A stretch of 64,000 bases of DNA from [Scytonema hofmanni] UTEX 2349 (GTDB lineage Bacteria > Cyanobacteriota > Cyanobacteriia > Cyanobacteriales > Nostocaceae), in NCBI RefSeq assembly GCF_000582685.1, contig NZ_KK073768.1, positions 1,846,487-1,910,486 of the forward strand. The letters run 5' to 3'. The notes beneath the pieces were generated by a model, which saw only the letters and a program-made list of their open reading frames with translations, was not told the origin of the DNA and did not search any database. The position numbers were made by a program, and so were the translations under genes. Each line of letters opens with the position of its first letter. Position 1 is the stretch's first letter. Shown here in pieces: positions 1 through 9,344 of this stretch.

Positions 1-14
1 ATTTCCAAGGCTTT

Positions 15-345
15 GTTGGGTTTCACTTCGTTCAACCCAACCTACAATTTCCCTTAACCGAACCGTATTGGTAGCAGTGGGACGTCTGTACATTGATTTT
101 CAACTCAATGTCTGTTGTATAGTTGACAAAGACGTAGCAGTGCTACGTCTCTACATTGATTTTCAACCCCGACATCTCCAAAAAAGACATAAAGACGTTC
201 CATCGGAGCGTCTCTACATTAGATATAGGAGTGAAAATGAACTATGCGTTGTCTACAACCCTTGTAGAGACGCGAAATTGAACTTCGTCCCGCTTCGCTA
301 ACGCGTCTCTACATTGTTTTCTGGAGATGTCTATTGTTTTTCAAC
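15..345. repeat. Palindromic repeat cluster before the first gene
   Basis: The first 458 bases hold no convincing gene. An inverted repeat GTTGGGTT/AACCCAAC lies at 15-41. From about 130 to 345 there are degenerate copies of the palindrome family with arms GTAGAGACG and CGTCTCTAC, embedded in longer elements with TAGACAT-type ends (TGGAGATGTCTA ends near 335). A short open frame at 68-301 runs through these repeats and is discounted. Confidence 0.6.
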
Positions 346-458
346 TCGATGTCTGTTGTATACTTGACAAAACTTTAACTTGTGTATCGGTCTAAAAATT
401 TTTCTTGCTCGTCTGCATTGAGGAGAGTAATCTAATTGTCAAACACATAATTGTGCTT

Positions 459-1589
459 ATGCGTCTCACCTCTCTTGATGTTTTTCGCGGCATTACGATC
501 GCTGGTATGATTCTTGTGAATATGGCAGGCATCGCCGAACCGAATGTTTATCCACCTTTACTTCATGCTGATTGGCACGGTTGCACACCAACTGATTTAG
601 TATTTCCCTTCTTTCTCTTCATTGTTGGTGTAGCGATGACTTTTTCGTTATCTAAGTATACCGAAAATAATAAACCTACATCAAGTGTATATTGGCGTAT
701 TTTGCGCCGCGCTGCCATTCTTTTTGCTTTGGGATTGCTGCTGAATATATTTTGGAATAAGGGGATTGGGACTTTCGATTTGGGTAGTATCCGCATTATG
801 GGAGTATTACAACGCATCAGCCTTGCTTATTTATTTGCGTCCTTGGCAGTCTTAAATATACCGCGTAAAGGATTATGGATACTTGCAGGAGTGTTGCTTA
901 TCGGTTACTGGTTGGCGATGATGTATGTGCCGGTTCCCGGTTTTGGTGCCGGAGTGTTGACACGAGAAGGTAATTTTGGGGCTTTTGTGGATCGATTGAT
1001 TATTCCCTCTTCACATCTATATAAAGGTGATGGTTTCAACTTCATGGGAGATCCTGAAGGGCTTTTTAGTACGATTCCTGCGATCGCTAGCGTTTTTGCT
1101 GGCTACTTCGCTGGTGATTGGATACGGAATCAGCCAGTCAAATCACGCACAAGTATAGGTTTAGTCTTATTTGGTATTGGTTGCTTAATTATCGGTTGGG
1201 TATGGGGTTTGACATTCCCGATTAACAAGAAATTGTGGACGAGTTCTTATGTAATTTTTACCAGTGGTTGGGCATTAATATTGCTCGCAGGTTGTTATGA
1301 ACTGATTGAAGTGCGACGGATACGACGTTGGAGTAAAGCGTTTGAAGTCATGGGTTTAAATGCGATCGCTATTTTCGTTGCTTCTGTATTACTAATTAAA
1401 ATCTTGGTGAAAACCAACATCGGCAGCGGTGAAAAAGCTCCAAACACCTTCGATTGGATTTACAATAATCTTTTCGTACCTTGGGCTGGTGCTTTCAATG
1501 GTTCACTATTATTTGCCATTGTCACCGTCTTATTTTGGTTAGCTGTAGCTTACGGAATGTATCGTCAACGCTGGTTTATCAAAGTTTGA
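459..1589 (+). CDS. DUF5009 / heparan-alpha-glucosaminide N-acetyltransferase-like membrane protein
   Basis: A 376-residue multi-pass membrane protein of the COG4299 type (acyltransferase-like, related to human HGSNAT). The N-terminal signature RLTSLDVFRGITIAGMILVN, the tryptophan/histidine loop HADWHGCTPTDLVFPFFLF and about ten hydrophobic segments support this. Family members are thought to move an acyl group across a membrane; the substrate here is unknown. The ATG at 459 is preferred because it sits directly before the conserved RLTSLDVFRG motif. An upstream TTG at 405 would add 18 unconserved residues and lies close to repeat DNA. It stands alone and is followed by a perfect palindrome that may end transcription. 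Confidence 0.8.
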   Translation: MRLTSLDVFRGITIAGMILVNMAGIAEPNVYPPLLHADWHGCTPTDLVFPFFLFIVGVAMTFSLSKYTENNKPTSSVYWRILRRAAILFALGLLLNIFWNKGIGTFDLGSIRIMGVLQRISLAYLFASLAVLNIPRKGLWILAGVLLIGYWLAMMYVPVPGFGAGVLTREGNFGAFVDRLIIPSSHLYKGDGFNFMGDPEGLFSTIPAIASVFAGYFAGDWIRNQPVKSRTSIGLVLFGIGCLIIGWVWGLTFPINKKLWTSSYVIFTSGWALILLAGCYELIEVRRIRRWSKAFEVMGLNAIAIFVASVLLIKILVKTNIGSGEKAPNTFDWIYNNLFVPWAGAFNGSLLFAIVTVLFWLAVAYGMYRQRWFIKV

Positions 1590-1598
1590 ATAAAATTA

Positions 1599-1630
1599 AT
1601 TAGCCTAACATTATATAATGTTAGGCTAAT
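1599..1630. terminator. Perfect 32-bp palindrome after the acyltransferase-like gene
   Basis: ATTAGCCTAACATTAT at 1599-1614 is followed at once by its exact reverse complement at 1615-1630. It begins 10 bases after the stop codon and can form a long hairpin on either strand. There is no T-tract, so it is at best a non-canonical or bidirectional terminator for the convergent genes at 459-1589 (+) and 1712-2851 (-). Confidence 0.5.
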
Positions 1631-1640
1631 CACACATATT

Positions 1641-1700
1641 GTAGAGACGTTCCGCCGGAACGTCTTTACGGTGGAACGTCTTTACGATGGAACGTCTTTA
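1641..1700. repeat. GTAGAGACG palindrome, with partial tandem copies
   Basis: One full palindrome (arms GTAGAGACG and CGTCTTTAC, centre TTCCGCCGGAA) is followed by two partial right-arm copies containing GGAACGTCTTTACG. It lies just past the end of the SGNH hydrolase gene. Same family as copies near 7842, 9604, 16170, 17607, 17760, 32556, 42474, 43689, 48425 and 51114. Confidence 0.75.
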
Positions 1701-1711
1701 CGATGGGATAT

Positions 1712-2851
1712 TTATTTCCCTAGAATATTCAATAATGCTTGTCGATAAATCTTGAGTCCTTCTGCATTCAGATGATCGCCATCAGTTGTTAAATTATCTT
1801 TCAAAACATTATTTTCATACAACGGTGCTATACCTTCAGCGACAACGGGGACATTTTCTGAAGCTGCCACTTGATTAATCACAGCGTTGATTTGTTCGAC
1901 TTTCGGGAGTGGAGCTGCTACAGTTGGATCTTTGCTAGCGGCAACTGTTGAGTAAAAAGCGGGAATGAGAAAAATCTGTTTAGTTCCCGATGTTCTCACG
2001 AGTGCGATCGCTTCTTTCACATTTTTCCTAAACTCTTCATCACTAAGTTGATACAAAGCATCATTTCTCCCAACTGCGATGATGGTTTTTTCACATTTCA
2101 CCTTAGTCGGAATTAAACGTTGCAGTTGTTGAACTAATGAAATTGAACTCACACCATTAAACGCAAAATTAAAATTACCTTCCCCAAGAGTATTTCCAAT
2201 TTGAGCGGAAATAGAATCACCAAACAAACAGCCGGAAAATTGCTTTCCTTCGCTAGCGAATATCTGATATTGTAGTTCCAGTCGCCATAAAGGTGAAGAA
2301 CTTAAATTATCTTTGATTGTTGCATCATTAGAAGCAAAAAATAACTTTGATTTGCTGAGTAAGTCTAAAGTAGCTGGTACATCAATAACTAATCTATCAC
2401 TGGGATAAGCTTCGAGAAAGCTGAGTATACTTAAACCTTCTGGTGATTTTGCACCAAGAAGCAAAGCTGCTCGTAGTGCTGGTACACCGGCTCGATCTTC
2501 TCGTGCGATCGCACGAGAAGCACCAGATAAAAATAGTTTACCAATTGATGAATCTACCAGCTTATTTAAAGCCACAATATCTAGAGATTTTTTCACCTGA
2601 AGCGCTTCTTGTAACTTTTGTTGTTGTTTAGGTTTTAAATAACCGAGAAAAGATTGTAAATCAGACGATACTTTTTTTGTTTCTGCATACTTGCGTAAAT
2701 CTGCTATGGGAAGCGATTGAGCAAATATTCCATATCTGACAACAATTTTCTCAGCTGCCAAACTAGGAGATGAAGCCAGAAAACTATGCAAAATTAAAAA
2801 TATTAAGCAACCAGATATGCATAACAGAGGACGATATAAATATTTAATCAT
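1712..2851 (-). CDS. Secreted DUF1400 plus SGNH/GDSL-hydrolase-like protein
   Basis: About 379 residues. A signal peptide or membrane anchor (LLCISGCLIFLILHSFLASS) comes first, then a DUF1400-like helical domain, which is common before hydrolase domains in cyanobacteria. The C-terminal domain shows SGNH hydrolase landmarks: GDS at about residue 211, the VGRND block at about 260 and DGDHLNAEG with the catalytic Asp/His at about 357. This suggests an exported esterase or lipase-like enzyme acting on an unknown substrate. The ATG at 2851 is chosen because the sequence upstream of it is TTGGTTG-type tandem repeat; an alternative ATG at 2875 would add 8 residues encoded by that repeat. No partner gene is evident. 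Confidence 0.75.
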   Translation of the reverse strand: MIKYLYRPLLCISGCLIFLILHSFLASSPSLAAEKIVVRYGIFAQSLPIADLRKYAETKKVSSDLQSFLGYLKPKQQQKLQEALQVKKSLDIVALNKLVDSSIGKLFLSGASRAIAREDRAGVPALRAALLLGAKSPEGLSILSFLEAYPSDRLVIDVPATLDLLSKSKLFFASNDATIKDNLSSSPLWRLELQYQIFASEGKQFSGCLFGDSISAQIGNTLGEGNFNFAFNGVSSISLVQQLQRLIPTKVKCEKTIIAVGRNDALYQLSDEEFRKNVKEAIALVRTSGTKQIFLIPAFYSTVAASKDPTVAAPLPKVEQINAVINQVAASENVPVVAEGIAPLYENNVLKDNLTTDGDHLNAEGLKIYRQALLNILGK

Positions 2852-2861
2852 TGATGGTTGT

Positions 2862-2960
2862 TGGTTGTTGAGCATTGGGCATTGGGCATTGGTAATTATT
2901 TTTATTCACCTTCTTTCTATTCCCTAGTCCCCAGTCCCCAATCCCTAGTTCCCCATTCAT
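2862..2960. repeat. Short tandem repeats between divergent genes
   Basis: TTGGTTGTTG and GCATTGGGCATTGGGCATTG tandem units, then copies of CCCCAGTC/CCCTAGTC, fill the space between the SGNH gene and dprA. These match the short tandemly repeated sequences common in filamentous cyanobacteria. They carry no gene, and any promoter for dprA must lie within or beside them. Confidence 0.6.
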
Positions 2961-3020
2961 CAACATAAATAGACAAACTCAATTTGGGAATAATCAAGCA
3001 GTAGAAGTGAGAATGGGAAA

Positions 3021-4139
3021 GTGTTAGAAGAACGTGCATATTGGTTAGCTTGGTCGCAAATTTCGGGGATTGGTCCAGTGTTGTTACAACGTTTACAACA
3101 GCATTTTGGCACGTTGGCTGCCGCTTGGAAAGCACATCAAGGTGAATTAGCTCAAGTAGAGGGTTTTGGTTTGCAGACGCTGGAAAAAGTGATAAAACAA
3201 CGTTCTGCTTTGCATCCCGAACAACTACTAATCAAACACCAGCAAGAAAATCCTCATTTTTGGACACCAGCTGATGTAGATTATCCGCGTTTGCTGCTAG
3301 AAACACCAAGCCCACCGCCAATTTTGTATTATCGTGGTGAAGTGGATTTGTCAGAAAATCTCGGACAAAAACCCCTAGTTTCCATTGTCGGAACGCGCAA
3401 ACCTACAGAATATGGTATACGTTGGACTCGTCAAATTAGCGCGGCTTTGGCGAAAAATAATTTTACAGTTGTTTCTGGAATGGCAGAGGGAATTGACACT
3501 GAATGTCATTTAGCTGCGATGAAAGCTGGGGGAAGGACTTTAGCCGTTTTGGGTACCGGTGTAGATGTCATCTATCCACACAAAAATCGCGACTTATACA
3601 AGCAGATTTTGACATCTGGGTTAGTGCTGAGTGAATACAGCACGAAAACACCACCCGATCGCACTCATTTTCCCCGTCGCAATCGAATAATTGCCGGGTT
3701 GACTCGCGCTGTTTTGGTGATGGAAGCACCGATAAAATCTGGTGCTTTAATTACAGCGCAATACGCAAATGAATTTGGACGAGATGTTTATGCACTACCT
3801 GGTAGACTGGATGACCAGCCATCCCAAGGGTGTTTAAAGTTACTTTATCAAGGAGCAACGCCGATTCTCAGGGAACTTGATGAACTGTTAAAGATGTTGG
3901 GTGCAATACCACAATTTGATGTAATTGAAGATTCACTAATACAGCAAGAGTTACCTCTGGTAAATTTACCACCAGAACTGAAACAAGTTATGGAAGCTAT
4001 TTCTTCGGAGTCTTTACCTTTTGATTTTATTATCCAACAAACGGGGATGAATGCTGGTTCGGTTTCTAGTGCTTTGTTGCAGTTGGAACTTATGGGTTTG
4101 ATTTCCCAGTTACCGGGAATGCGGTATCAACGGTGTTGA
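3021..4139 (+). CDS. dprA: DNA-processing protein DprA (Smf)
   Basis: 372 residues with a GTG start. DprA binds incoming single-stranded DNA and loads RecA during natural transformation. The central Rossmann-like domain shows IVGTRKPTEYG (about residue 120), SGMAEGIDTECH (about 151), LGTGVDVIYP, FPRRNRIIAG and ALPGRLDDQPSQG, all typical of DprA. An N-terminal SAM/HhH-like segment (ISGIGPVLLQRL) and a C-terminal winged helix (residues about 305-370) complete the usual architecture and length. The GTG at 3021 precedes a well-conserved N-terminus (EERAYWLAWSQISGIGP). Together with other competence genes elsewhere it would suggest transformability; none is in this window. Confidence 0.95.
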   Translation: MLEERAYWLAWSQISGIGPVLLQRLQQHFGTLAAAWKAHQGELAQVEGFGLQTLEKVIKQRSALHPEQLLIKHQQENPHFWTPADVDYPRLLLETPSPPPILYYRGEVDLSENLGQKPLVSIVGTRKPTEYGIRWTRQISAALAKNNFTVVSGMAEGIDTECHLAAMKAGGRTLAVLGTGVDVIYPHKNRDLYKQILTSGLVLSEYSTKTPPDRTHFPRRNRIIAGLTRAVLVMEAPIKSGALITAQYANEFGRDVYALPGRLDDQPSQGCLKLLYQGATPILRELDELLKMLGAIPQFDVIEDSLIQQELPLVNLPPELKQVMEAISSESLPFDFIIQQTGMNAGSVSSALLQLELMGLISQLPGMRYQRC

Positions 4140-4308
4140 CATGCATATTTGAAGCACTCTTCGTGCTTATAGCGTTTCCTAGTCTGCTGAGGTATAAATT
4201 TATCTGCGTCCATCGGCGTTTATCTATCTTCATCTGCGGTTAATTCAATATTCTGTACCTCATGAATGTGGGAATCGCTATACTACGAAATAATAATTAA
4301 TATAAGAA

Positions 4309-5871
4309 TTATCTTGGGGGGTAATATTGAGGATTGGTTATGGGGTATTGATAATTGGTTCCCATGTTATTGGGTGAAGGATTTATGTATGGGGGTGGAT
4401 AAATTCCTGTATTGTTGGGTAAAGGTGTGATGACTGGGGGTTGATAACCGCTTCCCATTGGGTTGGTTTGAGGTGTCATGACTGGGGATTGATAACCGCT
4501 TAGGGGTGGAGTGTTTCCTATGGGGTTGGGTGCAAGATTTTGGCTGAATTGTTGGTAAGCAGTACTAGAAATTGCACTGATGAGTTTTTCGGCGCGGGGG
4601 TCGTTATTCGGACGTTGTATCATGACAGCAGCGATGTAACGCTTGCCATTTGGCATATCAACTAAACCAGCATCCGCTAACATTGTACCAATATCGCCGG
4701 TTTTGTGAGCAACGGTTGCGCCAGCTCCTAAACCAGAGGGTAATAATGTATCTCTTTCTGTATGACGCATGATATCAAGCAAGCGATCGCGTGATTGCAT
4801 AGATACTAAATTACCTTGATTCACCATCGCCAGCAAATTCCCCAATTCTTTGGGACTGGTGGTGTTTGTACCTTCTAAATCTGGTAATTTGTTACGAATA
4901 GCGGTGGTTGTCAAACCCCAACTGCGAAAACGCTGATTTAACGCATCAATACCACCTAATTTAGCAATCAGCATATTTGTGGCAGTGTTATCGCTGATTG
5001 TAATCATTTTCGTGGCAAGTTCCAGCACTGTGAACTGAGTTCCCACAGGTTTATATTGTATATTTCCCGAACCACCTGCAACCATATCCTGTTGCATGGT
5101 TAGAATTTCATCTAAGCGAATTTTGCCTGCATCCACATCCTGAAATAAGGCAACCAAAATCGGCACCTTAATTGTACTAGCTGCGGGGAAACTTGCACCA
5201 GCGTTTATATCTACATAACCGCCACTATTTAAATCTACCAAGAAAACTCCTGGGGTCAAATTTGGACTTGCCAGTGCCAAATTTTGCACAGCAGCTTTTA
5301 AGGAGGTGATTTCCTGAGATAAATATAAACCGCTATTTTGGAAATTCTGGGGAGATTGTGCCTTTTGCTCAACATTATTAGTGTTCGATGACACCGAAGC
5401 CGAGTTAATCCGAGTAGCAGGATCTAAAACTGATAGGATTGTACCAGCGATCGCACCAATACCAACTCCCACAATTAACAAGCGCATTGCATATAACAAC
5501 GATCTTGCCATTGGCTTTAACCTAGTTTTGCGCGATGGTCGTTGACCTGCTTTTGGCGATCGCGAAATTCTTTTTGAGACTACCTGCTTTCGCATCGCCT
5601 TTAAGTTTCCACCACTGGGTTGAAAGGGTGGTATTCTTCCTTTGACAGCAGATGGCATAACTAACCCTGGTCGTGTCTTCGGGACACCTGGAGGACTAAG
5701 TGTAGTGCTGATTTTTTGGGGATGCGAGAGTCCTTTGGACACGCTTCGCGAACGCGATACGTTCTTTTTCTCTTTATTTTGTTGTACTGGTTGCACTTTA
5801 CGCTTATTTTGGCGTCGGTTGCTGGGTTGACGCCGTGAAAAAGCGATTAGTTTATCACTTGATTCTGACAC
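4309..5871 (-). CDS. Membrane-anchored class A beta-lactamase-like serine hydrolase
   Basis: 520 residues. A basic, low-complexity N-terminus (about 1-120) precedes one membrane segment (LLIVGVGIGAIAGTILSVL, about 130-150). A beta-lactamase-fold domain follows with STIK (SxxK, about 232), SDN (about 291) and HKTG (about 389), all three active-site motifs intact. The tail from about 455 is rich in Pro, Asn, Gly and Tyr with repeated GYQ/SP-type units. It probably acts outside the cytoplasmic membrane on peptidoglycan or a beta-lactam-like substrate; true resistance activity cannot be inferred. The ATG lies 6 bases before CTGCTACTCCTTAT on this strand's complement. Its length exceeds plain beta-lactamases because of the two disordered ends. 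Confidence 0.8.
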   Translation of the reverse strand: MSESSDKLIAFSRRQPSNRRQNKRKVQPVQQNKEKKNVSRSRSVSKGLSHPQKISTTLSPPGVPKTRPGLVMPSAVKGRIPPFQPSGGNLKAMRKQVVSKRISRSPKAGQRPSRKTRLKPMARSLLYAMRLLIVGVGIGAIAGTILSVLDPATRINSASVSSNTNNVEQKAQSPQNFQNSGLYLSQEITSLKAAVQNLALASPNLTPGVFLVDLNSGGYVDINAGASFPAASTIKVPILVALFQDVDAGKIRLDEILTMQQDMVAGGSGNIQYKPVGTQFTVLELATKMITISDNTATNMLIAKLGGIDALNQRFRSWGLTTTAIRNKLPDLEGTNTTSPKELGNLLAMVNQGNLVSMQSRDRLLDIMRHTERDTLLPSGLGAGATVAHKTGDIGTMLADAGLVDMPNGKRYIAAVMIQRPNNDPRAEKLISAISSTAYQQFSQNLAPNPIGNTPPLSGYQSPVMTPQTNPMGSGYQPPVITPLPNNTGIYPPPYINPSPNNMGTNYQYPITNPQYYPPR

Positions 5872-6033
5872 TGCTACTCCTTATGACCCAATCTAGTTGT
5901 TTGTTGCATCCCGACCCAAAACTTATAGCAACACTTTAATACTGAAATCATTTTCTGTCATTAAGTAGCATTTTTGTGTTGAAGTTATGTTTATGATTTT
6001 GGGGAGATGATCAGTATGATAGTAAACGATGAA

Positions 6034-6786
6034 TTACAAATTTTCGCGATCGCTCTTTCCCCCCATAGCCCATTGTACCTGCCGTAAAATTCCCTGCAAC
6101 ATAGCTACTTCCTTAGTTTGCAGTCCAGCACGATTATAAAGTTGTCGAAATTTTTCCATCCGACTAGCTGCTGTATGTGGATAAATGTAACCAATTTCCA
6201 ATAAAAGTGATTCTAATTGTTGATAGTATATTTCCACAACCTCAAAAGGTGCCAGTTCAGTTTTGTTTAAGCTTTGACGATCGCTTTGCTTGAGATTTTC
6301 TGCCAGTTCATAACAGCATATTCCCACAGCCGCAGCCAAATTTAGCACTGGATAAACAGAATCGGTGGGAATGCGAATAAACCTCTGAGCGTAGTTTAAC
6401 TCTTGATTACTTAATCCCCGGTCTTCTGGACCGAAAATCAAGGCTGCTGATTTGTCTTTTTCTTCCAATAACCAGGGTAATGCATCGCGGGGATTTTCTA
6501 AAGGCTTTTCCCAATCACGCACACGAGCAGTTGTAGCGATCGCTCTCACACATCCTTGCAATGCTTCTGGCAAAGTCGGCACCGATACCGCAGATTCTAA
6601 AACATCATCGGCATGAACTGCCATTTTTTTTGCTTCCAACCCCAAAAAGTCACATTGAGGATTGACTAATACTAAATGATGTAACCCGAAATTTTTCATT
6701 ACCCGTGCTACAGAACCCACATTCATTGGACCTGCTGGTTCTACCAACACAATTTTTAACCAGTCCAATTTCATTTTTTCCATCAC
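6034..6786 (-). CDS. trmJ: TrmJ-type tRNA/rRNA 2'-O-methyltransferase (SPOUT)
   Basis: 250 residues, the usual size for TrmH family group 1/TrmJ. The N-terminus KIVLVEPAGPMNVGSVARVM is the family signature for ribose methylation of tRNA. The trefoil-knot SAM-binding motifs are FGPEDRGLSNQEL (about residue 118) and PTDSVYPVLNLAAAVGICCY (about 140-160). The C-terminal helical part (AASRMEKFRQLYNRAGL) is typical of TrmJ rather than TrmL. It stands alone. Exact tRNA specificity (position 32 is usual for TrmJ) is inference. Confidence 0.85.
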   Translation of the reverse strand: MMEKMKLDWLKIVLVEPAGPMNVGSVARVMKNFGLHHLVLVNPQCDFLGLEAKKMAVHADDVLESAVSVPTLPEALQGCVRAIATTARVRDWEKPLENPRDALPWLLEEKDKSAALIFGPEDRGLSNQELNYAQRFIRIPTDSVYPVLNLAAAVGICCYELAENLKQSDRQSLNKTELAPFEVVEIYYQQLESLLLEIGYIYPHTAASRMEKFRQLYNRAGLQTKEVAMLQGILRQVQWAMGGKSDRENL

Positions 6787-7182
6787 CTTCTGCCTGCATA
6801 ATGTCTTGATAGTTATTGTACGCAGTGCAGGTCATATTAGACATCTGGTAAAAAAGACATAGAGACATTCCACATGCTTCGTCTCTACAAGGGGTGAGGT
6901 TTTATATGTACCTCAACCAAGAACCGCTATATTGTTTGATGAAGATATGAATTCAACCACGACTGATTTAACTACCAAACAACAAATTTTTATACGAGAC
7001 GATATCCCCACTCACTGACAAAACTTAGTACAGCATTTCATAAGTTCATGACGAAAATTTCTAACAAAAACTCTGCGTCACTTTGCGCTTACCTCCGCGC
7101 TCCTCTGCGTTAAAAAACGCGCTCGTTATTATGTAAAACTATACTTAGCTGAAACCGTAATTTACTTGATTAGAGGAATTCA
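6787..7182. other. Intergenic region with repeat fragments
   Basis: No gene seen. A degenerate GTAGAGACG-family palindrome lies at about 6858-6888, followed by GGTTTTATATGTACCTCAACC, a piece of the repeat that the IS630 element has interrupted at 8089. At 7068-7127 there is a copy of an intergenic repeat (CTCTGCGTCACTTTGCGC... ending AACGCGCTCGTT) whose inverted copy is at 39812-39890. The last 40 bases carry TTAGAGGA, a good ribosome-binding site, before the gene at 7183. Confidence 0.5.
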
Positions 7183-7797
7183 ATGAGCCGCACACCATTG
7201 TTAGACCCAAATCGCTCGTATACTTTTAGCAATTACTTTGAATTAGGGTTTGCAGTTGATGATTTAGTCGCTGAATTTGGTTATTCATTCGAGCGAAAAT
7301 TTCTGAACTTACCACAATACTCAGGCTCATTAGACAGACTTGCCGACCTAAAGCAACGGATTGAAGAAGTATTACCTTTTGTAAATTTAGAAAACGAAGC
7401 TACTCGTCGGGAAATTTTAATTGCGCCGATTGTTACTGATATAATTCATTATTCCCACGCCGAATTACGAATTGAATATAATATTAAAGTTGATAATAAA
7501 CTTCAAGGCAATTTAGATTATTATCTGCGAACAACAACAAATTTAATTGTGATTGAAGCCAAGCAAGCAGATATAAATAGGGGATTTATACAACTAGCTA
7601 CTGAGATGATAGCTCTTGATAAATGGACTGATTCTACTCAAGCTGAAATATTAGGAGCAGTAACTACAGGTAATGTTTGGCAATTTGGTATATTAAATAG
7701 ACAAAAACAAAGTATTGAACAAGCAATTAACCTTTATCGAGTAACTGAAGAATTGGAAATTGTGGTCAGAACTTTGCTTGCTGCACTGATGAATTAA
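7183..7797 (+). CDS. PD-(D/E)XK-like protein of unknown function
   Basis: 204 residues, soluble. A central stretch reads GNLDYYLRTTTNLIVIEAKQ, giving an acidic residue then an E-x-K motif after a hydrophobic strand, as in PD-(D/E)XK nuclease-like cores (type I restriction R-subunit N-domain-like). The N-terminal half (residues 1-70) is not recognised. Similar stand-alone proteins are common in filamentous cyanobacteria, where they are annotated as hypothetical. No methyltransferase or helicase partner is adjacent, so a restriction role is not supported. The start has a good ribosome-binding site (GAGGA, 8 bases upstream). Confidence 0.55.
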   Translation: MSRTPLLDPNRSYTFSNYFELGFAVDDLVAEFGYSFERKFLNLPQYSGSLDRLADLKQRIEEVLPFVNLENEATRREILIAPIVTDIIHYSHAELRIEYNIKVDNKLQGNLDYYLRTTTNLIVIEAKQADINRGFIQLATEMIALDKWTDSTQAEILGAVTTGNVWQFGILNRQKQSIEQAINLYRVTEELEIVVRTLLAALMN

Positions 7798-7830
7798 CCG
7801 CTAACTGGATATACAGCAGATTGCGTTGTG

Positions 7831-7920
7831 ATTAAATACACGTAGAGACGTTCCTTTCGTAACGTTTCTACAGGGTTTTCGGTTTTACGCATGTACCTCC
7901 TAAACCTGAAATCTGCTGTA
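7831..7920. repeat. Intact copy of the repeat hit by the IS630 element
   Basis: Runs from ATTAAATACACGTAGAGACG through a GTAGAGACG palindrome (7842-7870) and GGTTTTACGCATGTACCTCC to AACCTGAAATCTGCTGTA. A second copy occupies 8027-8090 and continues at 9220-9252, interrupted by the insertion sequence. A partial copy lies near 6889-6915. Confidence 0.7.
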
Positions 7921-8090
7921 AATAAACTATAGGATTCCTATTTGATTTTTGAACAAAAATGTTTCCAAAAATCTTACAAAATCAGAATTAATAATGACAT
8001 TGTGTAATTACAGCACCCTATCGCTCTAATCGAATACACGTAGAGACTATTCTGTGCTACGTCTCTACAAGGAGAGGGGTTTTATATATA

Positions 8091-9219
8091 GGACTAATAT
8101 TTGATTTTTGAAAAAGCTCCGTACATCTGAAGAGTGGGAAAATCAAAGGTAGTGTGACGGATAAACCATTCAAACATCCATTTTAAATGAGAGAATGAAG
8201 GGAGCAAAGCACAAAAACGTCGAACCCAGGTTTTGGCTTGCAACCAAACATCCTCAATGGGGTTTTGTACCGGACAATTGGGAGCAAAACGAACGCAGTG
8301 TATTTTCCACTGGTCAGTTGAAAGTCCTTTGTTCACTTCATTCAAGAAATTTTTAATTTCTTGAGAACGATGGTAACTAGCTCCATCCCAAAAAATTAAT
8401 AATTGCTGATTAGGAGACTCATCTAGCAAATAACGTAGATAATCAATCGTATTTTTGGAATTTCCAGCATCATAGGTTTTAAGTATTAATTCTCCTTGAA
8501 GATAGTCAATTGCTCCATAATATGTTTGTTTCTCTCGCTCATTGACCACTGGAACCATAATTTCTTGGTCTGTTTTACCCCATATATAACCACTTAAGTC
8601 TCCCCACATTAAATGACATTCATCAATCAGTAACGCTCTTAATTTACCTGTTTCAATTTCACTACGATTGTTTTCCAACAATGTTTCAATCTCTTTTTTT
8701 TGCATAAACAGCATCTGGGTCAGCTTTTGGGTTTAATTTTGTGGTTTTCTTCCAACTGATTCCTGCTGCTTTAAACAAATCGTAGTAACTTTTTTCGTTT
8801 CGTAAACTACATCATATTCAAAAGCTAGTTTATACTCTAATTCTCCTATTTCCCAATAATCCTTTGTTTGAAGCCAACTCAATACTTCCTCTCGCTGCTC
8901 AGTACTCAAATAGCTTTTCTTCCTTTATAATTTAGTCTTAGACCATCAATTCCATTATCCTCATATACTTGTTTCCAACCTGTTATCGAACCAAGTGAAA
9001 CGCCAAGAATTCTCTGGATTTCCTCATATAAGTAACCTTGATAAACCAGCTTTACTGCTAACCCTTTTCTCACTTCACGGGCATTTATATTTTGAACTAT
9101 AAATTCCTCTAGTTCTGCGATCGCCTGCTGTAAGTGCTGATTCATCATCGTTCCTCATTATACTTATCACTCATCTCCGTATTATCTCTTAGTTTTTTTC
9201 AAAAATCAAATATGATTCC
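8091..9219. mobile_element. IS630-family insertion sequence with TA duplication
   Basis: The element is 1129 bp and is bounded by TA at 8089-8090 and 9220-9221, as expected for IS630/Tc1-mariner transposition. Terminal inverted repeats are imperfect over about 25 bp: left GGACTAATATTTGATTTTTG, right (reverse complement) GGAATCATATTTGATTTTTG. It encodes a DDE transposase read leftwards, in broken frames. It sits inside a copy of the repeat whose intact version is at 7831-7920, so the empty site can be reconstructed by eye. Confidence 0.85.
8094..9148 (-). pseudogene. IS630 transposase, frame broken at three A-runs
   Basis: The N-terminal helix-turn-helix part (8906-9148, 80 residues, LVYQGYLYEEIQRILGVSLG) stops at GRKAI. 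Reading on in shifted frames gives LSTEQREEVLSWLQTKDYW, then EYKLAFEYDVVYETKK, then AAGISWKKTTKLNPKADPD, and finally the DDE core (8094-8714) with LLIDECHLMW, LLIFWDGASYH and PNCPVQNPIEDVW, the latter two carrying the second and third acidic residues. Frame changes fall at A-runs near 8919, 8789 and 8700. One could be programmed -1 slippage at AAAAAA; three suggest decay or homopolymer sequencing error. The joined product would be about 350 residues, normal for the family. Confidence 0.85.
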
Positions 9220-9344
9220 TATATGTACTTCATTAACCTGAAATCTGCTGTAGTTCTCTTTTGCTGCTTATCTATCAAAGAGTGATACCTTTCCTGCGGA
9301 ACGCTGTGCGAACGGTGAGCTTCGCTAAGGCAAAACTTTTCAAA

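Noticed and set aside
68..301. 77-codon open frame at the window start
   Set aside because: It is made almost wholly of palindromic repeat copies and has repeat-derived residues (RLYIDFQ three times).
4309..5871. Antibiotic-resistance beta-lactamase
   Set aside because: Active-site motifs are present, but the long disordered ends and chromosomal context do not show resistance activity; kept as a serine hydrolase.
7183..7797. Restriction-modification system
   Set aside because: Only a PD-(D/E)XK-like core is seen, with no methyltransferase, specificity subunit or helicase beside it.
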